From Coprinellus micaceus (lineage: Eukaryota; Basidiomycota; Agaricomycetes; Agaricales; Psathyrellaceae), in NCBI GenBank assembly GCA_951394405.1, contig OX596344.1, forward strand, positions 372,001-436,000: a stretch of DNA of 64,000 bases, in the 5' to 3' direction. Every line of letters starts with the position of its first letter. Positions within the stretch are counted from its first letter, which is position 1. Below the pieces are notes generated by a model. The model saw only the letters and a program-made list of their open reading frames with translations, made no database searches and was not told where the DNA came from. Below are positions 54,575 to 64,000 of the stretch, one piece after another. A program made the translations under genes and the position numbers.

Positions 54575-55903
54575 TAGATGCCTGCGAATACGTCCTGCTT
54601 GTCCAAGTAATGATCGTCATCAATCTGGAGCTGTAGGGAAAGGTGAAAATTGTGCTGAAGTATGGTGCATACCTCCCCACCTTTAAGCTACAACCCTAGC
54701 TAATGGTCATCATCATCCTACTTCCCTAAAAGTCTGGAAAACCCCTTCTCCCGGATTCAAGCCCACACAAAGTCGAGGGACTCCCCTGTCTCAATCACCT
54801 CCAAGATCTATATGGCTATGTTTGACCACAGTGGCAAGGTAAGCAGATCCTTGTTCTCAATGGCCGAAGGTATCGTTGAGCCCACTACTCTGAACAGAAC
54901 CAAACAGATGCCCTTGCCATCCTTGAAGTCCCCAACAGTAAACCTATACTCCCCACATTTGGAGCCACACCACTCTCCCCACATTCACCTCATCCATGCA
55001 CGCATACCCCAACAACTCTATCCTCACCACAGGCTACAAGCTCGGGTAATGGATTGTAGGCCGGGTTTGGGAATTGACGTCAGCGAGAAGGCGACACTAT
55101 TATTGGCAATGGCGGATCTAATTCGGTGTTGGCGTCCTCAAGCGGCCTACAGGAGAACGCAACCTCGATAGCCCCAAGCTGATCAGTGCCGGCCCAGACA
55201 GGCAATGTGCAGAACATTACAGTCAAGAAGATGAAGTTGGATGCGATGTTGACAGTGTGTGCAACCTTGGCAGGGCCATAGAGGGTGTCGGGATGTATCA
55301 GTGCATTGGTGCATGACCCTCTCTATTCGCTGTTCGTGTTTGAAAACAGGAGAGTAGTTCTTCAACTGTAATGCCCAACGCTCTGCTTGTGGACACTTTC
55401 AACACCTACGTTGGTGGAAGTGTTGTGGCCCATGGCTCTGGTCCTTTCTTCAAACATCTATATATATGTCTATGCTTCCCTTCCTTGTGTTTTGCTGCAC
55501 TCACATTCACCGTTACTCAGCATACCAGATGCCCCTATACGCCTAGCCTTTCCACTATTGTCAGCCTTGACCTCTGGCATCCCCGAAGAAACAATGGCTC
55601 CCTTGGTGTAGTGTAGTGGTAGGCTGTATTGCAATGGCAAATTTGTAAACCCTCTCTGTGTGCCCTGCATGCAATGTTGATGAGCACAGACCGTGGTGTT
55701 TAATCCTTGAGATCATGAGTGGATGCCAGTGCACGCTCTGTTCCTGTGTCCCGGAATCCAAATGCCAAGTAGATAGATTTCCCAACCTTCCTCAGGTTTA
55801 TTCTTCAGCAGTGAATGGCAGACACAGACCTGTCACCATTCCTCTCTCTATCTACCTAAATCATCATCCAGTGTCTCAGCGTGTGAAGAATCTCCTTGGC
55901 GGA

Positions 55904-55922
55904 TGATGCGACAGGCGCTTAA
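55904..55922. promoter_or_regulatory. Decayed TGATGCGA-CAGGCGCTTAA motif
   Basis: Degenerate member of the conserved motif set, at the end of P-module copy 6; GCGCTTAA is kept while the TGACGTCA core has decayed. Confidence 0.35.
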
Positions 55923-57354
55923 TCCAGCGCCATACCTCCTAAGCTACATCATATACTTTAAAGGGCCGGTGGTCATCACAAATATGGCCTCTCATACGCA
56001 GAGAGTATGAGCACCATTGTAACCCTTAGTTTGGCAGTATTTTTGGTGCACACAAGAACAAAGGTGCATGCCCACTGAAACTGTCCCCAAATTGACATGG
56101 GTCTCTGTTAACCTTCCAAATCATGGCCTACTCTCAACATGTTAATTCCCTCCAAGCTCAATCTTGCTTTGGGAACTTTGGGTGTACATCCATCTTCAAA
56201 ATGGATCATAGCCTCAACTTTGAGGGGCAACAGGGATTATGAATACGGGCTTGATGTCATTGACTCTGGCTTGAAGGTACTGAGTGGTGGCTTTGCAGGG
56301 GGCAGAGAGTCCCTGTACATTCAGCACGCTCTTTCCATGGGAAGCTAGACTGACACTGTGGGATGGGGGAAATCAGTGTATTCATCCCTTCAACCTGCAA
56401 GTGTCAATCGGGTTTGGTCTTGTGTGTCATATATCTGCTCAATCAGGTTTCCATCGCGTAGACCCATTGACTACCGAGGAGTACAACGTCAGAGTAGAAA
56501 GGGACGCACCCATGGTTTGTATGGATCTCCAGCATTCAGTGGTCACTCATTGTAAGATGAGATGAGAAGGAGCAGATGAGGAACATGCACCACTTGGTGG
56601 GGTGGTTGTAAACGAACCACTGCAACAGCAGCATGGTTTGTAAACAAATCCCTGCAGTTAGCTGCAGCTGTCTGGCAGTCTTCGAGCAGTCTTCGTAATT
56701 GATGTACCTTTCCCAATTTGGTAGGTGCCATATTTATAACGCGGTCACATGTAGCACTACTGTATGTTCTCTAAATCAAACTTGAATCAAACAAACCAAA
56801 TTATATGTTGTGGAGTCTTGAGAACATTCTCAAATGGGCTCAAATAAAATTCATATTATAAATGTGCCCAACCTGGCGTGTGCAGCGTCACCCTACGGCT
56901 GTCAAATTGTGGCCCTCGGGCTGAGTCTGTGATGAGTGGCAGCAAGGAACCCAGGGGCCCCACATATGTGACTGACAGTCTCACATCGGGGGCCGTCTCA
57001 AATGAAAAACAAACGAACATCACATGACTTGTGGTTGAACTTCCCTAATTGGGATGCAGAACCCATCTCATGTGAGTTGATCAAGATGCGCGGAAGCACC
57101 AGTTGGTCTTCTCCAGGTGTTTGTAAACAAACCATGCTGCTGTTGCAGTGGTTTTGTAACAGTGCCATTGCTGCTGTTGCAGTGGTTTGTTTACAAAATC
57201 CCCATCTACACCTGTGGTGTTTGGTTGATAGCCTGGGTTTTGACCCCAGGTCCATTGGAAGGTGGGATGAAGGAGTCAAGTCTTTATCATGCCATGCACT
57301 GTGTTTGATCTACCTTTTTCAACATCTGCCAGGCTGAACCCAGCAATATTTGCA
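55923..57354. other. CpG-poor insert with inverted repeats; no gene recognised
   Basis: No supported gene. 56,608-56,649 and 57,120-57,160 are inverted copies (core ACCACTGCAACAGCAGCATGG). A further partial copy lies at 57,168-57,200, and TGTAAACAAA words sit at each edge. A line such as 'gtctcacatcgggggccgtctca' (56,979-57,000) may belong to an unclassified element. The segment separates P-module 6 from NACHT copy 2 and has no counterpart left of NACHT copy 1. Confidence 0.4.
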
Positions 57355-57469
57355 GAGCTTAAGTAGCAGCTTTGAAGTATGCTTTGATTGGTCAATTGTG
57401 GACACCTCCAGGATGTCTACTTTAGTTGTTGTTTAGCAAGGCTGGCAAACATTACATGGAGGGACTATG

Positions 57470-58099
57470 GAATACCCGTTAGAAGTATCATGTCGCTTGC
57501 CACCCGCCTTACTGAACTTCCACCTGACATCTTCCCAAGTCAAATCCTGCAGTTCATTGAGCTCTACCTCTTCCAGCTCATGCACACACCACCCAAGCTC
57601 CTTCGCTTTGGCCAGGATCCCTGTCCTCCAATGGATACATGCAGCATGGCACTTTGAGCCACCTGGTGCTTGGGGCAGTGCAGGTTGGGTTGAAGAGGGT
57701 GTATTTGGGTTGCACTGAATTTTAAATGTTTTAGCTGGTGAGTATCTGGATGGTTTTGATATTGGCAACAGCACTTACCCCCATTGCCAAATGAATATTT
57801 TGGTATATCACCTGAACAAGCCAGGTGTGATGTCCTAATTCCTCCCCAGATGACCTGGTGCTGTTAACATTGCCACTGAAAGGTAGGCCCAACCCATCAG
57901 AGTAAAACACTGAGAGGGAAACTGTGGTCCACCAAGCCACATCACAGGAGGCAAGCTCAGCCTTAGAGCTCTCACTCAATGGGGCTAAGGCTGTTGGAAA
58001 CTCTCCCATGATCGCCCTGAGATAGAAGAATGACCCAATAAATCTGGCAAGGTCTGCAGGGGCAGAACAAGGAACAGCAGGTCCCTTATCTAAGGCCAA
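57470..58099 (-). pseudogene. 3' part and flank of NACHT copy 2
   Basis: Counterpart of 2,850-3,485. The frame from 58,099 to 57,731 (LDKGPAVPCSAPADLARF...) overlaps the end of the main NACHT frame by about ten bases in another frame. Because both copies keep a similar peptide (SESSKAELASCDVAWWTTVS in each), it was probably coding in their common ancestor, reached through a frameshift or an intron that I cannot place. Confidence 0.45.
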
Positions 58100-60183
58100 T
58101 GGATTGTTGCATTAGTCAATGATAGCATGGATGACAAGAACAGATGTGACCCACTTTTCAGGACCACAGAAATTCTTTCTGCAATGAAGGATTCATATTC
58201 TGTTTCAGAGACATAGAGGTCCCCACATCGGGTTGGTGAGAACAAGAAGTCGGTCAATGATTTGTGATAAATTGTGATAGGGGAGGAGGTGTCGTTCAGT
58301 GGTGGGATGGAGATGAGAGACGTGATGGGTGCAAAACGATAACTGAGCTCTCCCTCCACATTTTCAAGGAACTGCCTCCAGAATTTGGCAGTAGAGAGGG
58401 CACCAGAAGTACCTGGATAAAGGGCAGATGTGATGCAGGGTATCCACTTGACAACCAAGTGAGGGTCATCCCAAGTATTGTGGGCACGCTTGAGGATATG
58501 GTGATACAAAGCATCAAGTGTTGCAAAAGGGTTTGTCCCAGTGTTCAGTTGCCCCAACTCCAAGACCTCAGCCAGTTGAAGCTGAGGTACACCTGCCTCA
58601 ACCCATCGAATGATGGTGGTAGGGACAATGAACTGCCCTGACGACATCTCAACAAGGCGGTTGAGGACAGGCTGCCCAGGCCAAGAGGGGCTGGTGATAC
58701 CAGAATGGCGTCGTATATGGGCGAGTTTTGACACAAGGAAGCGCTCGATGTCTGCATCGGGGTTGTACTTGGAGTCAAGGAAGAGTCTGACAGTGGATGC
58801 CTGAGCCTCGGTGTTGAAAAAGTTGGTGATGTTGTGCTCCGGGCGGCTGGAAACAAGGATTTGGAAGGGAAAGTCAGGATTGGTTGCAAGGGTGAAGAGG
58901 ACTTCTAGGACCTCCAGCTGATCGTCCTCGGCCTTTCGGTTTGCGTCATTTCTCATGGGGTCGTGGTACTGCTCGGCCTCTACCTCGTCCAATCCATCAA
59001 TAATGATACCCACAGGCCAGGTGCTTGTGTTGCTACAGCCTCGGATAGTGTGGAATGGGCCTAGCAAGAGACACTCAGCCTGCTCCTTGAGACGTTTGTG
59101 GAAGATGGATGGGTTACGTTCGATGGAGACATGTAATTGGGCCTTGAACTCGTGGAGAGCGTCATGATCGGCGAGGTGGCTGGCGATCGTTGTCACAACA
59201 CATCGCTTTGAGCGTCGATCTGCTGAGCCCAAGAAGGACGAAAAGAAGAAGGTCGCCGCCAATAACCCTTCACTCTGGCACGTCTCCGCAACAGAGCCAG
59301 CGATGGCTGTCTTCCCTGAACCTGCAGGGCCACTGAGCCACATAAGCTTCTTCGGCTTGTCGGCTCCCTCCCCACACTTAATCCAGCTAACAATATCCCC
59401 CTGAACAGCGACTCGAGTCTCCCTGTGACACGCTGGAGCGTCGCAACGCTCGGCCGAGTTATGTGCTGCTCCGTGAGCGATGTGAGGGTCGAGATCTATT
59501 TCCAACGATTTCGTTAGAGAGGAGAAAAATCTCGGGGGGAAAGGAATTGACACACATTCGAAGAGCGTCTTTGAGGGCCCGACACTGGTGGTGAAATATT
59601 GGTTTTGAACGTGGAACCCATGGGCACCGGGGAAGTAGCTGGTACCAGCGCCCATCGTGGGACACGTCGAAGACAGGTCCTGGCCCTGCCATTGCGGTAC
59701 AGATGGCTGAATGAAAGCGGTTGAGACGGCCACGGGACGGGGCGATGAGGGGATGAAATGATTGGTAGGTGTCGCAGCGTTTCCGCCGAACGCGAGCGCC
59801 TGATCCACCCCGGCGGAGGGTCGTTCGCAACTTGATGTTGAGGCAGCTCCGGTTGAGAAGGTCCTTCTGAAGGCTGGTTCCCCACTCGAACCACCCGAAG
59901 TGGGAGTGATAGGAGAGTCAGATCGGTCGGCGTGTTGCGACTGGTGAGGATCTTCATCGCGAGGGTGTAGATAGAGACCTGCCGTATACAGGGCGGGCGT
60001 AACGATTACAGCGGGCGCTAGAATGCCTGCGGTCGTGGATGGGGGAGCAGAACTGGATGCGGTTGCTTCGAGGCCTTCAGGACGACCGGCGCTAGGGTTT
60101 ACGGTCGAAGGTCGTCCGTCTCTTGAAAGACTCCGGAAAATAGCTTTGACTTTGCTGCCGAGCTTTCGGAAGGGCGAAGGCAT
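58090..60183 (-). CDS. NACHT-domain NTPase, open copy 2
   Basis: STAND ATPase of the fungal NLR-like class. The start is set at 60,183 (MPSPFRKLGSKVKAIFRS). The frame runs open to 60,372, but between the two points the two NACHT copies differ by non-triplet indels, so that part looks untranslated. From this start (697 aa): low-complexity Ser/Pro-rich region about 20-220; GAAHNSAERCDAPACHRETR at about 238-257; Walker A GPAGSGKTA at about 285-293; Walker B GIIIDGLDEV at about 392-401; LVSSRPEHNI at about 443-452; then a helical winged-helix-like region with SSGQFIVPTTIIRW and IYHKSLTDFLFSPTRCGDL, typical of mushroom NACHT proteins. No repeat domain follows, and the C-terminus may be truncated. 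An upstream CRE-like motif at 60,366 may drive it. It is the only uninterrupted NACHT frame in the window. Confidence 0.8.
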   Translation of the reverse strand: MPSPFRKLGSKVKAIFRSLSRDGRPSTVNPSAGRPEGLEATASSSAPPSTTAGILAPAVIVTPALYTAGLYLHPRDEDPHQSQHADRSDSPITPTSGGSSGEPAFRRTFSTGAASTSSCERPSAGVDQALAFGGNAATPTNHFIPSSPRPVAVSTAFIQPSVPQWQGQDLSSTCPTMGAGTSYFPGAHGFHVQNQYFTTSVGPSKTLFECVSIPFPPRFFSSLTKSLEIDLDPHIAHGAAHNSAERCDAPACHRETRVAVQGDIVSWIKCGEGADKPKKLMWLSGPAGSGKTAIAGSVAETCQSEGLLAATFFFSSFLGSADRRSKRCVVTTIASHLADHDALHEFKAQLHVSIERNPSIFHKRLKEQAECLLLGPFHTIRGCSNTSTWPVGIIIDGLDEVEAEQYHDPMRNDANRKAEDDQLEVLEVLFTLATNPDFPFQILVSSRPEHNITNFFNTEAQASTVRLFLDSKYNPDADIERFLVSKLAHIRRHSGITSPSWPGQPVLNRLVEMSSGQFIVPTTIIRWVEAGVPQLQLAEVLELGQLNTGTNPFATLDALYHHILKRAHNTWDDPHLVVKWIPCITSALYPGTSGALSTAKFWRQFLENVEGELSYRFAPITSLISIPPLNDTSSPITIYHKSLTDFLFSPTRCGDLYVSETEYESFIAERISVVLKSGSHLFLSSMLSLTNATIHWP

Positions 60184-60365
60184 GCTTAGAAGAGCAGAGT
60201 AGGGTAGAGAATGTGGAGGCTGGGAGAAAGGGAGAGTGTCATGGAGGAAAGCTTCGTCAGGAGGTGGAAGAGAGGAAGAGAGGCAGCGACGGCTGTGCAT
60301 CGCCCGCATTCTCAATGAGGCAAGCCTCGTGTTCTCCGTCACAACCCAGATAAGGACTTGTGACC

Positions 60366-60388
60366 GTGACATATGTCACGGGCGCTTA
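60366..60388. promoter_or_regulatory. Conserved TGACATATGTCA-GGGCGCTTA motif
   Basis: Identical in core to 5,761-5,783 and in the same place relative to the NACHT gene (about 185 bp upstream of the chosen start). See the motif entries at the P-module ends. Confidence 0.45.
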
Positions 60389-60399
60389 GATTAAAACAA

Positions 60400-62600
60400 T
60401 ACACTATCCACCCGACGACACGTCAGCCAGCCATTCAAGGCAAGGAGAATGGACGGACGTACGAGGAAAGGAGATATACGAGGTTCAAGCATAGTAACAT
60501 AGTGAATATACACAGCGGTGAGATAGACATTTGGTATCTAACCGCACCATCACCCACCACCTAACCTCCGCCCACGCCACCTACCCACCCCAACTTCTGT
60601 TTGACCCCACAACAGCTACTCAGCGCGGTCGTCCTCCTCCTTGCCATCGTGCCTGCGAGCAACACCAACTCGGACTGGAGATCGGAGGGGAGAGCCCCGG
60701 TGGGTTGGGCAAAGCTCGAGCGCCCGTGTTCTTGATCGAAACGTCACGCCCGGTGTTCCGCTTCGACCAGCAGATCTGCGTCGCCACAGAAGAGAGGTGA
60801 GAGCCTCAATAGGAGGCTCATCCCCTCGAATGTCAGCATTTTCGAGGACGGAACCTTCAGTAGTTCATTTTCGTCGACCTTCGCTCATGGACCGGCACAC
60901 CCTCAACAGGAACCCCCTGGAGGATTCCAATCTCCTCCAGGCCATCGCTCGGTGGAAGGTGTTGAGGAGGGGAAGGAGGTCGTGGAAAGGACGAAGCCTC
61001 GATGCGCGTTTCTTCGGCGCTGTCGGTCCTGGCCTATGGGAAGGAGCCGGTTAGTGGTGTAGTAGATGAAAAGAGAGAGCGGGGAAGAAGTAGACTCACC
61101 AATACACCGAGCGACCACTTTGCTCTCCAACACAACCACGCGTGGCGACAGAGTTCAGTTTGATTGTCATTCTCAGTCTTGCCTTGACGTGTCGGTTTCC
61201 TCTAGCAGGACTCGTACCGGTTGTGGAGGGTAGCCAGGTCCGGAGGCGAGCTTAGCTTGGGTTGTGTCGCAATCTTGGGGGAGACGTTCTCGTCGAATAG
61301 TCTTCATCCGCACTCGAACTTCCGTCCCATCGCAGTTCCACTTGTCCTGGAGAGGTCGGCGTCGTCGAACTTCGCTCGTCTGCTGGTGTCTCCGACCCGG
61401 CGCATACCGATGTAAGTGGCTTGACCTGTTTTATGCCTGTTAGCCTCCGTTTGGCCTAAGAGATCATGTGGGGCAAGGAAAGACGAGACGCGAGACGTGC
61501 CTGAGCCTACGTACATCGAAGATACGACTGAACTGAGTTGTCCCGTTCGCTGGGATAACGACAGCCTCGCGCTCGAGCAGCTCGACGCCAAAACCGTTGT
61601 ATCCTCCCCCCGGCTTACGAGTGGTGTTCACAGTATTCGCATGTCGTGGTTTTGTTTCCCCTAGGGGCCGTTTCGTCAGCCTTCCTGGTCGGGCATCCTT
61701 GGTATATTGCCGTAAAGCAAGCTTGACGTACCCTCGTTCCATCCGCCTTTCCTCATGTGCTCTCCCATTCCACCCTCCCGCTCTTCCCTTTCCCTCTGCA
61801 CAAAATAGTACCGCGGCAGCTTTCCTCGATGCTCCGCGTCGAGGAAACTAATCCGGATATCTTAAGGATCGGCGGGCCTTGGAGGGGGTGGCGTTCGAGC
61901 GAGGTTTTTGAGAGAGAAAGGGCGAATATTTGGAGGCTTCGGGGGTCGACGGTTTGGTATTGAGATATGGAGTCTGGCGATACATTCAACGAATGGAGGT
62001 GGGTTTGCGTTGACAATGTCGACGTCGAGGAGCGTTCGCATGTCGAGGGATATAGGTCCGCCATTCCTTGGCCGTGCATGCCGAAGCGAGGATGGGAAGG
62101 GAAGGGGAGGGGAGAGTGGACTCCAACGGGACGAAAGCTGGCGCAGAAACTGCGGCATAAGTCAGGCCTGGAGGGTCGAATGCGATGGTGGACAGCGACC
62201 GGGAGACTGGGCGAATACCGTGGGGATGTGGTACGGGGAGTATTACGTTCGTGAAGAACGTGGACCGGGTGCCAACAGGTAGAGGAGTCGTAGCGCGAGT
62301 TCGCAATTCTTGTTGAATCCGGGAGAGTGCTGTGCTCGAGTTCAAGAGTTCGTGCAGACTGGGAAGAAGATGCAGAGGAAGGTTGAGGCTGCGAAAGTAG
62401 AAATGATATAGTCAGCCTATGGGAGGTCCAGAAGGAGTGGAACGCACTGCTCCAACGTAGCGCCAAAGGTATTCCCCCTCTCCCTCAGTGCATTCGACGA
62501 GGCTACGCCCTGATCTTCGACAGCAGATGCTGCATAATGCTGGCCATAGTGAAGCTGCAATCAGTGTTGGCCATTGGAACCAAGTGAAGGCCGATGCAAG
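60400..62600 (-). repeat. M-block copy, paired with 5.8-8.0 kb
   Basis: Follows 5,800-8,075 in order and orientation: 'cgtcagccagcc' (60,421), 'acaacagctactcagcgc' (60,609), 'gagatcatgtggggcaaggaaagacgagacgcgagacg' region (61,460), 'gtttgcgttgacaatgtcgacgtcgagga' (62,003, matching 7,470), 'cattcgacgag' (62,491). Many indels differ between the copies, and long frames (for example 61,753-62,466 minus) are not shared, so no protein is called. Confidence 0.45.
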
Positions 62601-64000
62601 GTCGCGCAGAATAGGGATGATGAGGGAAGGAAGCAAGGGGTTTGATCGAGGTTTGATGGGCGCTTCTCCCACCGCTACCGCCATCTTGCCTCAAAGCTCA
62701 ACGTTTCTGGCTCAATTCACAGGTCCACGCAGCGCTGCTCTGCCTCTCCGGTTCCTCATATGTTCTTCTGACCGCCTGTCAATACACCACGGCGACGATT
62801 CACGTCATAACCGAGCCCCCACCCTCGAATCTCCCGTCCAAAGCCTCTCTTTCATTCCACCGGACTCATATGGGCGAATCACGACGATACCCCTTGGTCC
62901 AGAGGAACACACACCTCAACAAAAGCGGTGTTCCCTCCTCGAGCCCGTTCTGCTAGAAGGCATCCGACAATGGATACGATAGACCATCGGAACTGAGGAA
63001 ACGTCCTGGCGAACTTGCAACGCGCATGATGCCAGATGGCCTCTCCTCGATCGAAGTCCCCGTCGATTTCTTCCTCCTCCTCCTCCTCTTCGGAAGGCAG
63101 TGGCCTTCAGGGGATAGGGAACGCGTAACTGGTATGTTTCTCGTTCTCTCGTCGCCGATTCGAAGCTAATCGTTTCACAGTCTCAAAGGGTGCGGAGCCA
63201 CTATCCACGACATGTCCGTCTCCCTCGCCAGCCTTGCCTACGACTCTACCTCTTCCTCCGCGTCCCCCTCCTTCTGTCCGGCACTTGACGCCCTCTCAAA
63301 TCAACGCAAAAGCTAACGTCTGGACCTCCAGTACTGCGAGACCCTCGGCCAACTTGACAGGTGCATCCAGCCTCATGCGGACACCACCCGCCGCCGAAAC
63401 CGGACCCCGCCCCCATTCCAGAGCCGTGGTGTCGAGAGGCTTCGCCGGGGAACAACGAGTAGCTGTGAGAGTCGAAGAACAAGCTGAGGGGACGAACAAG
63501 GCGGCCATTCAGCGCTGTGCATTGTTATAGGAATCTTTCGGTGTGGTTCCATCCCGCTTGTCCTGATGGTCAATTTGAGAAGGAAAGAAACCGAAGATGG
63601 TGCCTAAATGTTCGAACGGTGAGTGCGCTCTTTGACCTTATGGATCGATGCTGAAGTACGTACAGAAAACCGCTGTCGGTACCGCTCGCTGGGACCCTTT
63701 CTTCGAGATTCGAACCAGCACGGAGTTTAGACAAGATTGGGATTGAGCATGACGAGGTAAGCAGCACCTTTTCTCTAATCAATCAGGACATCCAAATGCT
63801 CATCTCCTGAGATAGTCTCGACCCGATCCCGCGACCGGTCTGTATCTCGGGGCGTGCAACTCTAGCAAAGGGTCAAACAACCAGGAGGCCACCGCCTCCA
63901 AGACGATATCAATGGGGATGGAGAAAGCTTCCTCCCCGCTCGGTCTTACCAGCGTGCCCGAGCACGACGCTCACTGCCCGCCAGGCGTAACGTTCCGATG
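62601..64000 (+). repeat. P-module copy 7, cut by the window end
   Basis: Starts at 'gatgatgagggaaggaagcaag' and carries the acceptor-like 'gctaatcgtttcacag' (63,165-63,180), the exon-like peptide DMSVSLASLAYDSTSSSASP (63,209 onward), donor-like sites at 63,616 and 63,754 and 'gacgaggtaagcagc' as in the other copies. The peptide after the acceptor is the best-preserved piece of this exon in the set. Frames are still interrupted. The terminal motif lies beyond the window. Confidence 0.45.

Larger units (their letters stand above)
53056..55903 (+). repeat. P-module copy 6 with two 223-bp insertions
   Basis: Aligns with 30,345-32,000 (start, 'ccatacgtcaatacaag', 'cagaaccaaac') and, at its 3' end (55,560-55,903), with the end of copies 1 and 4. 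It is CpG-poor compared with them. Insertions at 53,430-53,652 and 54,352-54,574 split it. Acceptor-like 'gcttaccatttcatag' is at about 53,967-53,983 and donor-like 'ggcaaggtaagcag' at 54,833-54,846. No open gene. Confidence 0.5.

Noticed and set aside
55600..55640. tRNA A-box-like word (tggtgtagtgtagtggtag)
   Set aside because: No B box or cloverleaf follows and the segment aligns with ordinary P-module sequence at 28.0 kb.
60184..60372. Upstream ATG of NACHT copy 2 (63 extra codons)
   Set aside because: The corresponding stretch in copy 1 differs by non-triplet indels, so it behaves as untranslated leader.
61753..62466. 237-codon minus-strand frame
   Set aside because: The paired block at 7.2-8.0 kb does not keep the frame; no recognisable domain.
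1..64000. Telomeric repeats, rRNA genes, LTR retrotransposon gag-pol or viral genes
   Set aside because: I looked for TTAGGG-type arrays, reverse transcriptase and integrase motifs and rRNA-like stretches and saw none.

Overview
The window looks like a repeat-rich, gene-poor stretch of a basidiomycete (probably Agaricomycetes) nuclear genome. The support is: very short GT-AG introns (46-64 nt) in the clear genes; NACHT NTPases with the N-terminal GAAHxSAERCDAP signature common in mushroom-forming fungi; and three transposon-like gene families known mainly from Agaricomycetes. I cannot name the genus.

Layout. (1) 1-32.3 kb and 48.0-64 kb are a degenerate ladder of related modules, all in one orientation. 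A plus-oriented 'P-module' of about 2.1 kb recurs at about 8.1, 12.1, 17.6, 26.1, 30.4, 53.1 and 62.6 kb. It is followed by a short conserved motif (TGACGTCA-YGGGCGCTTA type) and by minus-oriented exon-like 'M' and 'N' blocks with recognisable splice junctions. Nearly all are broken by stops and indels. (2) Two NACHT NTPase genes lie in equivalent positions about 54.7 kb apart: a frameshifted copy (3.5-5.6 kb) and a longer open copy (58.1-60.2 kb). (3) Three minus-strand fragments of a MAD1-like spindle-checkpoint coiled-coil gene (15.7-16.8, 22.7-25.3, 28.4-28.6 kb) sit inside the ladder, apparently captured and copied with it. (4) A compositionally ordinary island at about 32.5-48.0 kb holds mobile-element cargo: a divergent two-gene unit (large transposase-like protein 33.3-37.8 kb minus; 342-aa partner 38.1-39.5 kb plus, fully open across 7 exons), a 486-bp TA-flanked MITE, a zinc-finger fragment, and a second divergent pair consisting of a RecQ-like helicase (41.2-43.7 kb, inactivated by an out-of-frame core deletion) and a DUF6589-type protein (43.9-47.7 kb, one in-frame TGA). 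(5) The ladder copy at 48-56 kb has been hit by several separable insertions with intact target duplications: a 316-bp hAT-type MITE (8-bp TSD), a 3.5-kb foldback element with 1.1-1.3-kb inverted arms carrying a 27-bp palindromic tandem repeat (12 versus 17 units, 7-bp TSD), and two 223-bp TG...CA elements with 5-bp TSDs that each carry a tRNA-like Pol III promoter.

Base usage changes along the window. 1-4.6 kb and about 48-59 kb read as strongly CpG-depleted (TG/CA-rich), while 4.6-47 kb and 59-64 kb keep many CpGs. The change falls inside the NACHT gene in both copies, which suggests old cytosine-methylation or RIP-like decay with a boundary at the same place. Most of the window therefore records duplication, capture, insertion and decay. 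The island genes and the second NACHT copy are the parts most likely to encode protein, and the tRNA-bearing 223-bp elements and the foldback element are the most novel-looking structures.
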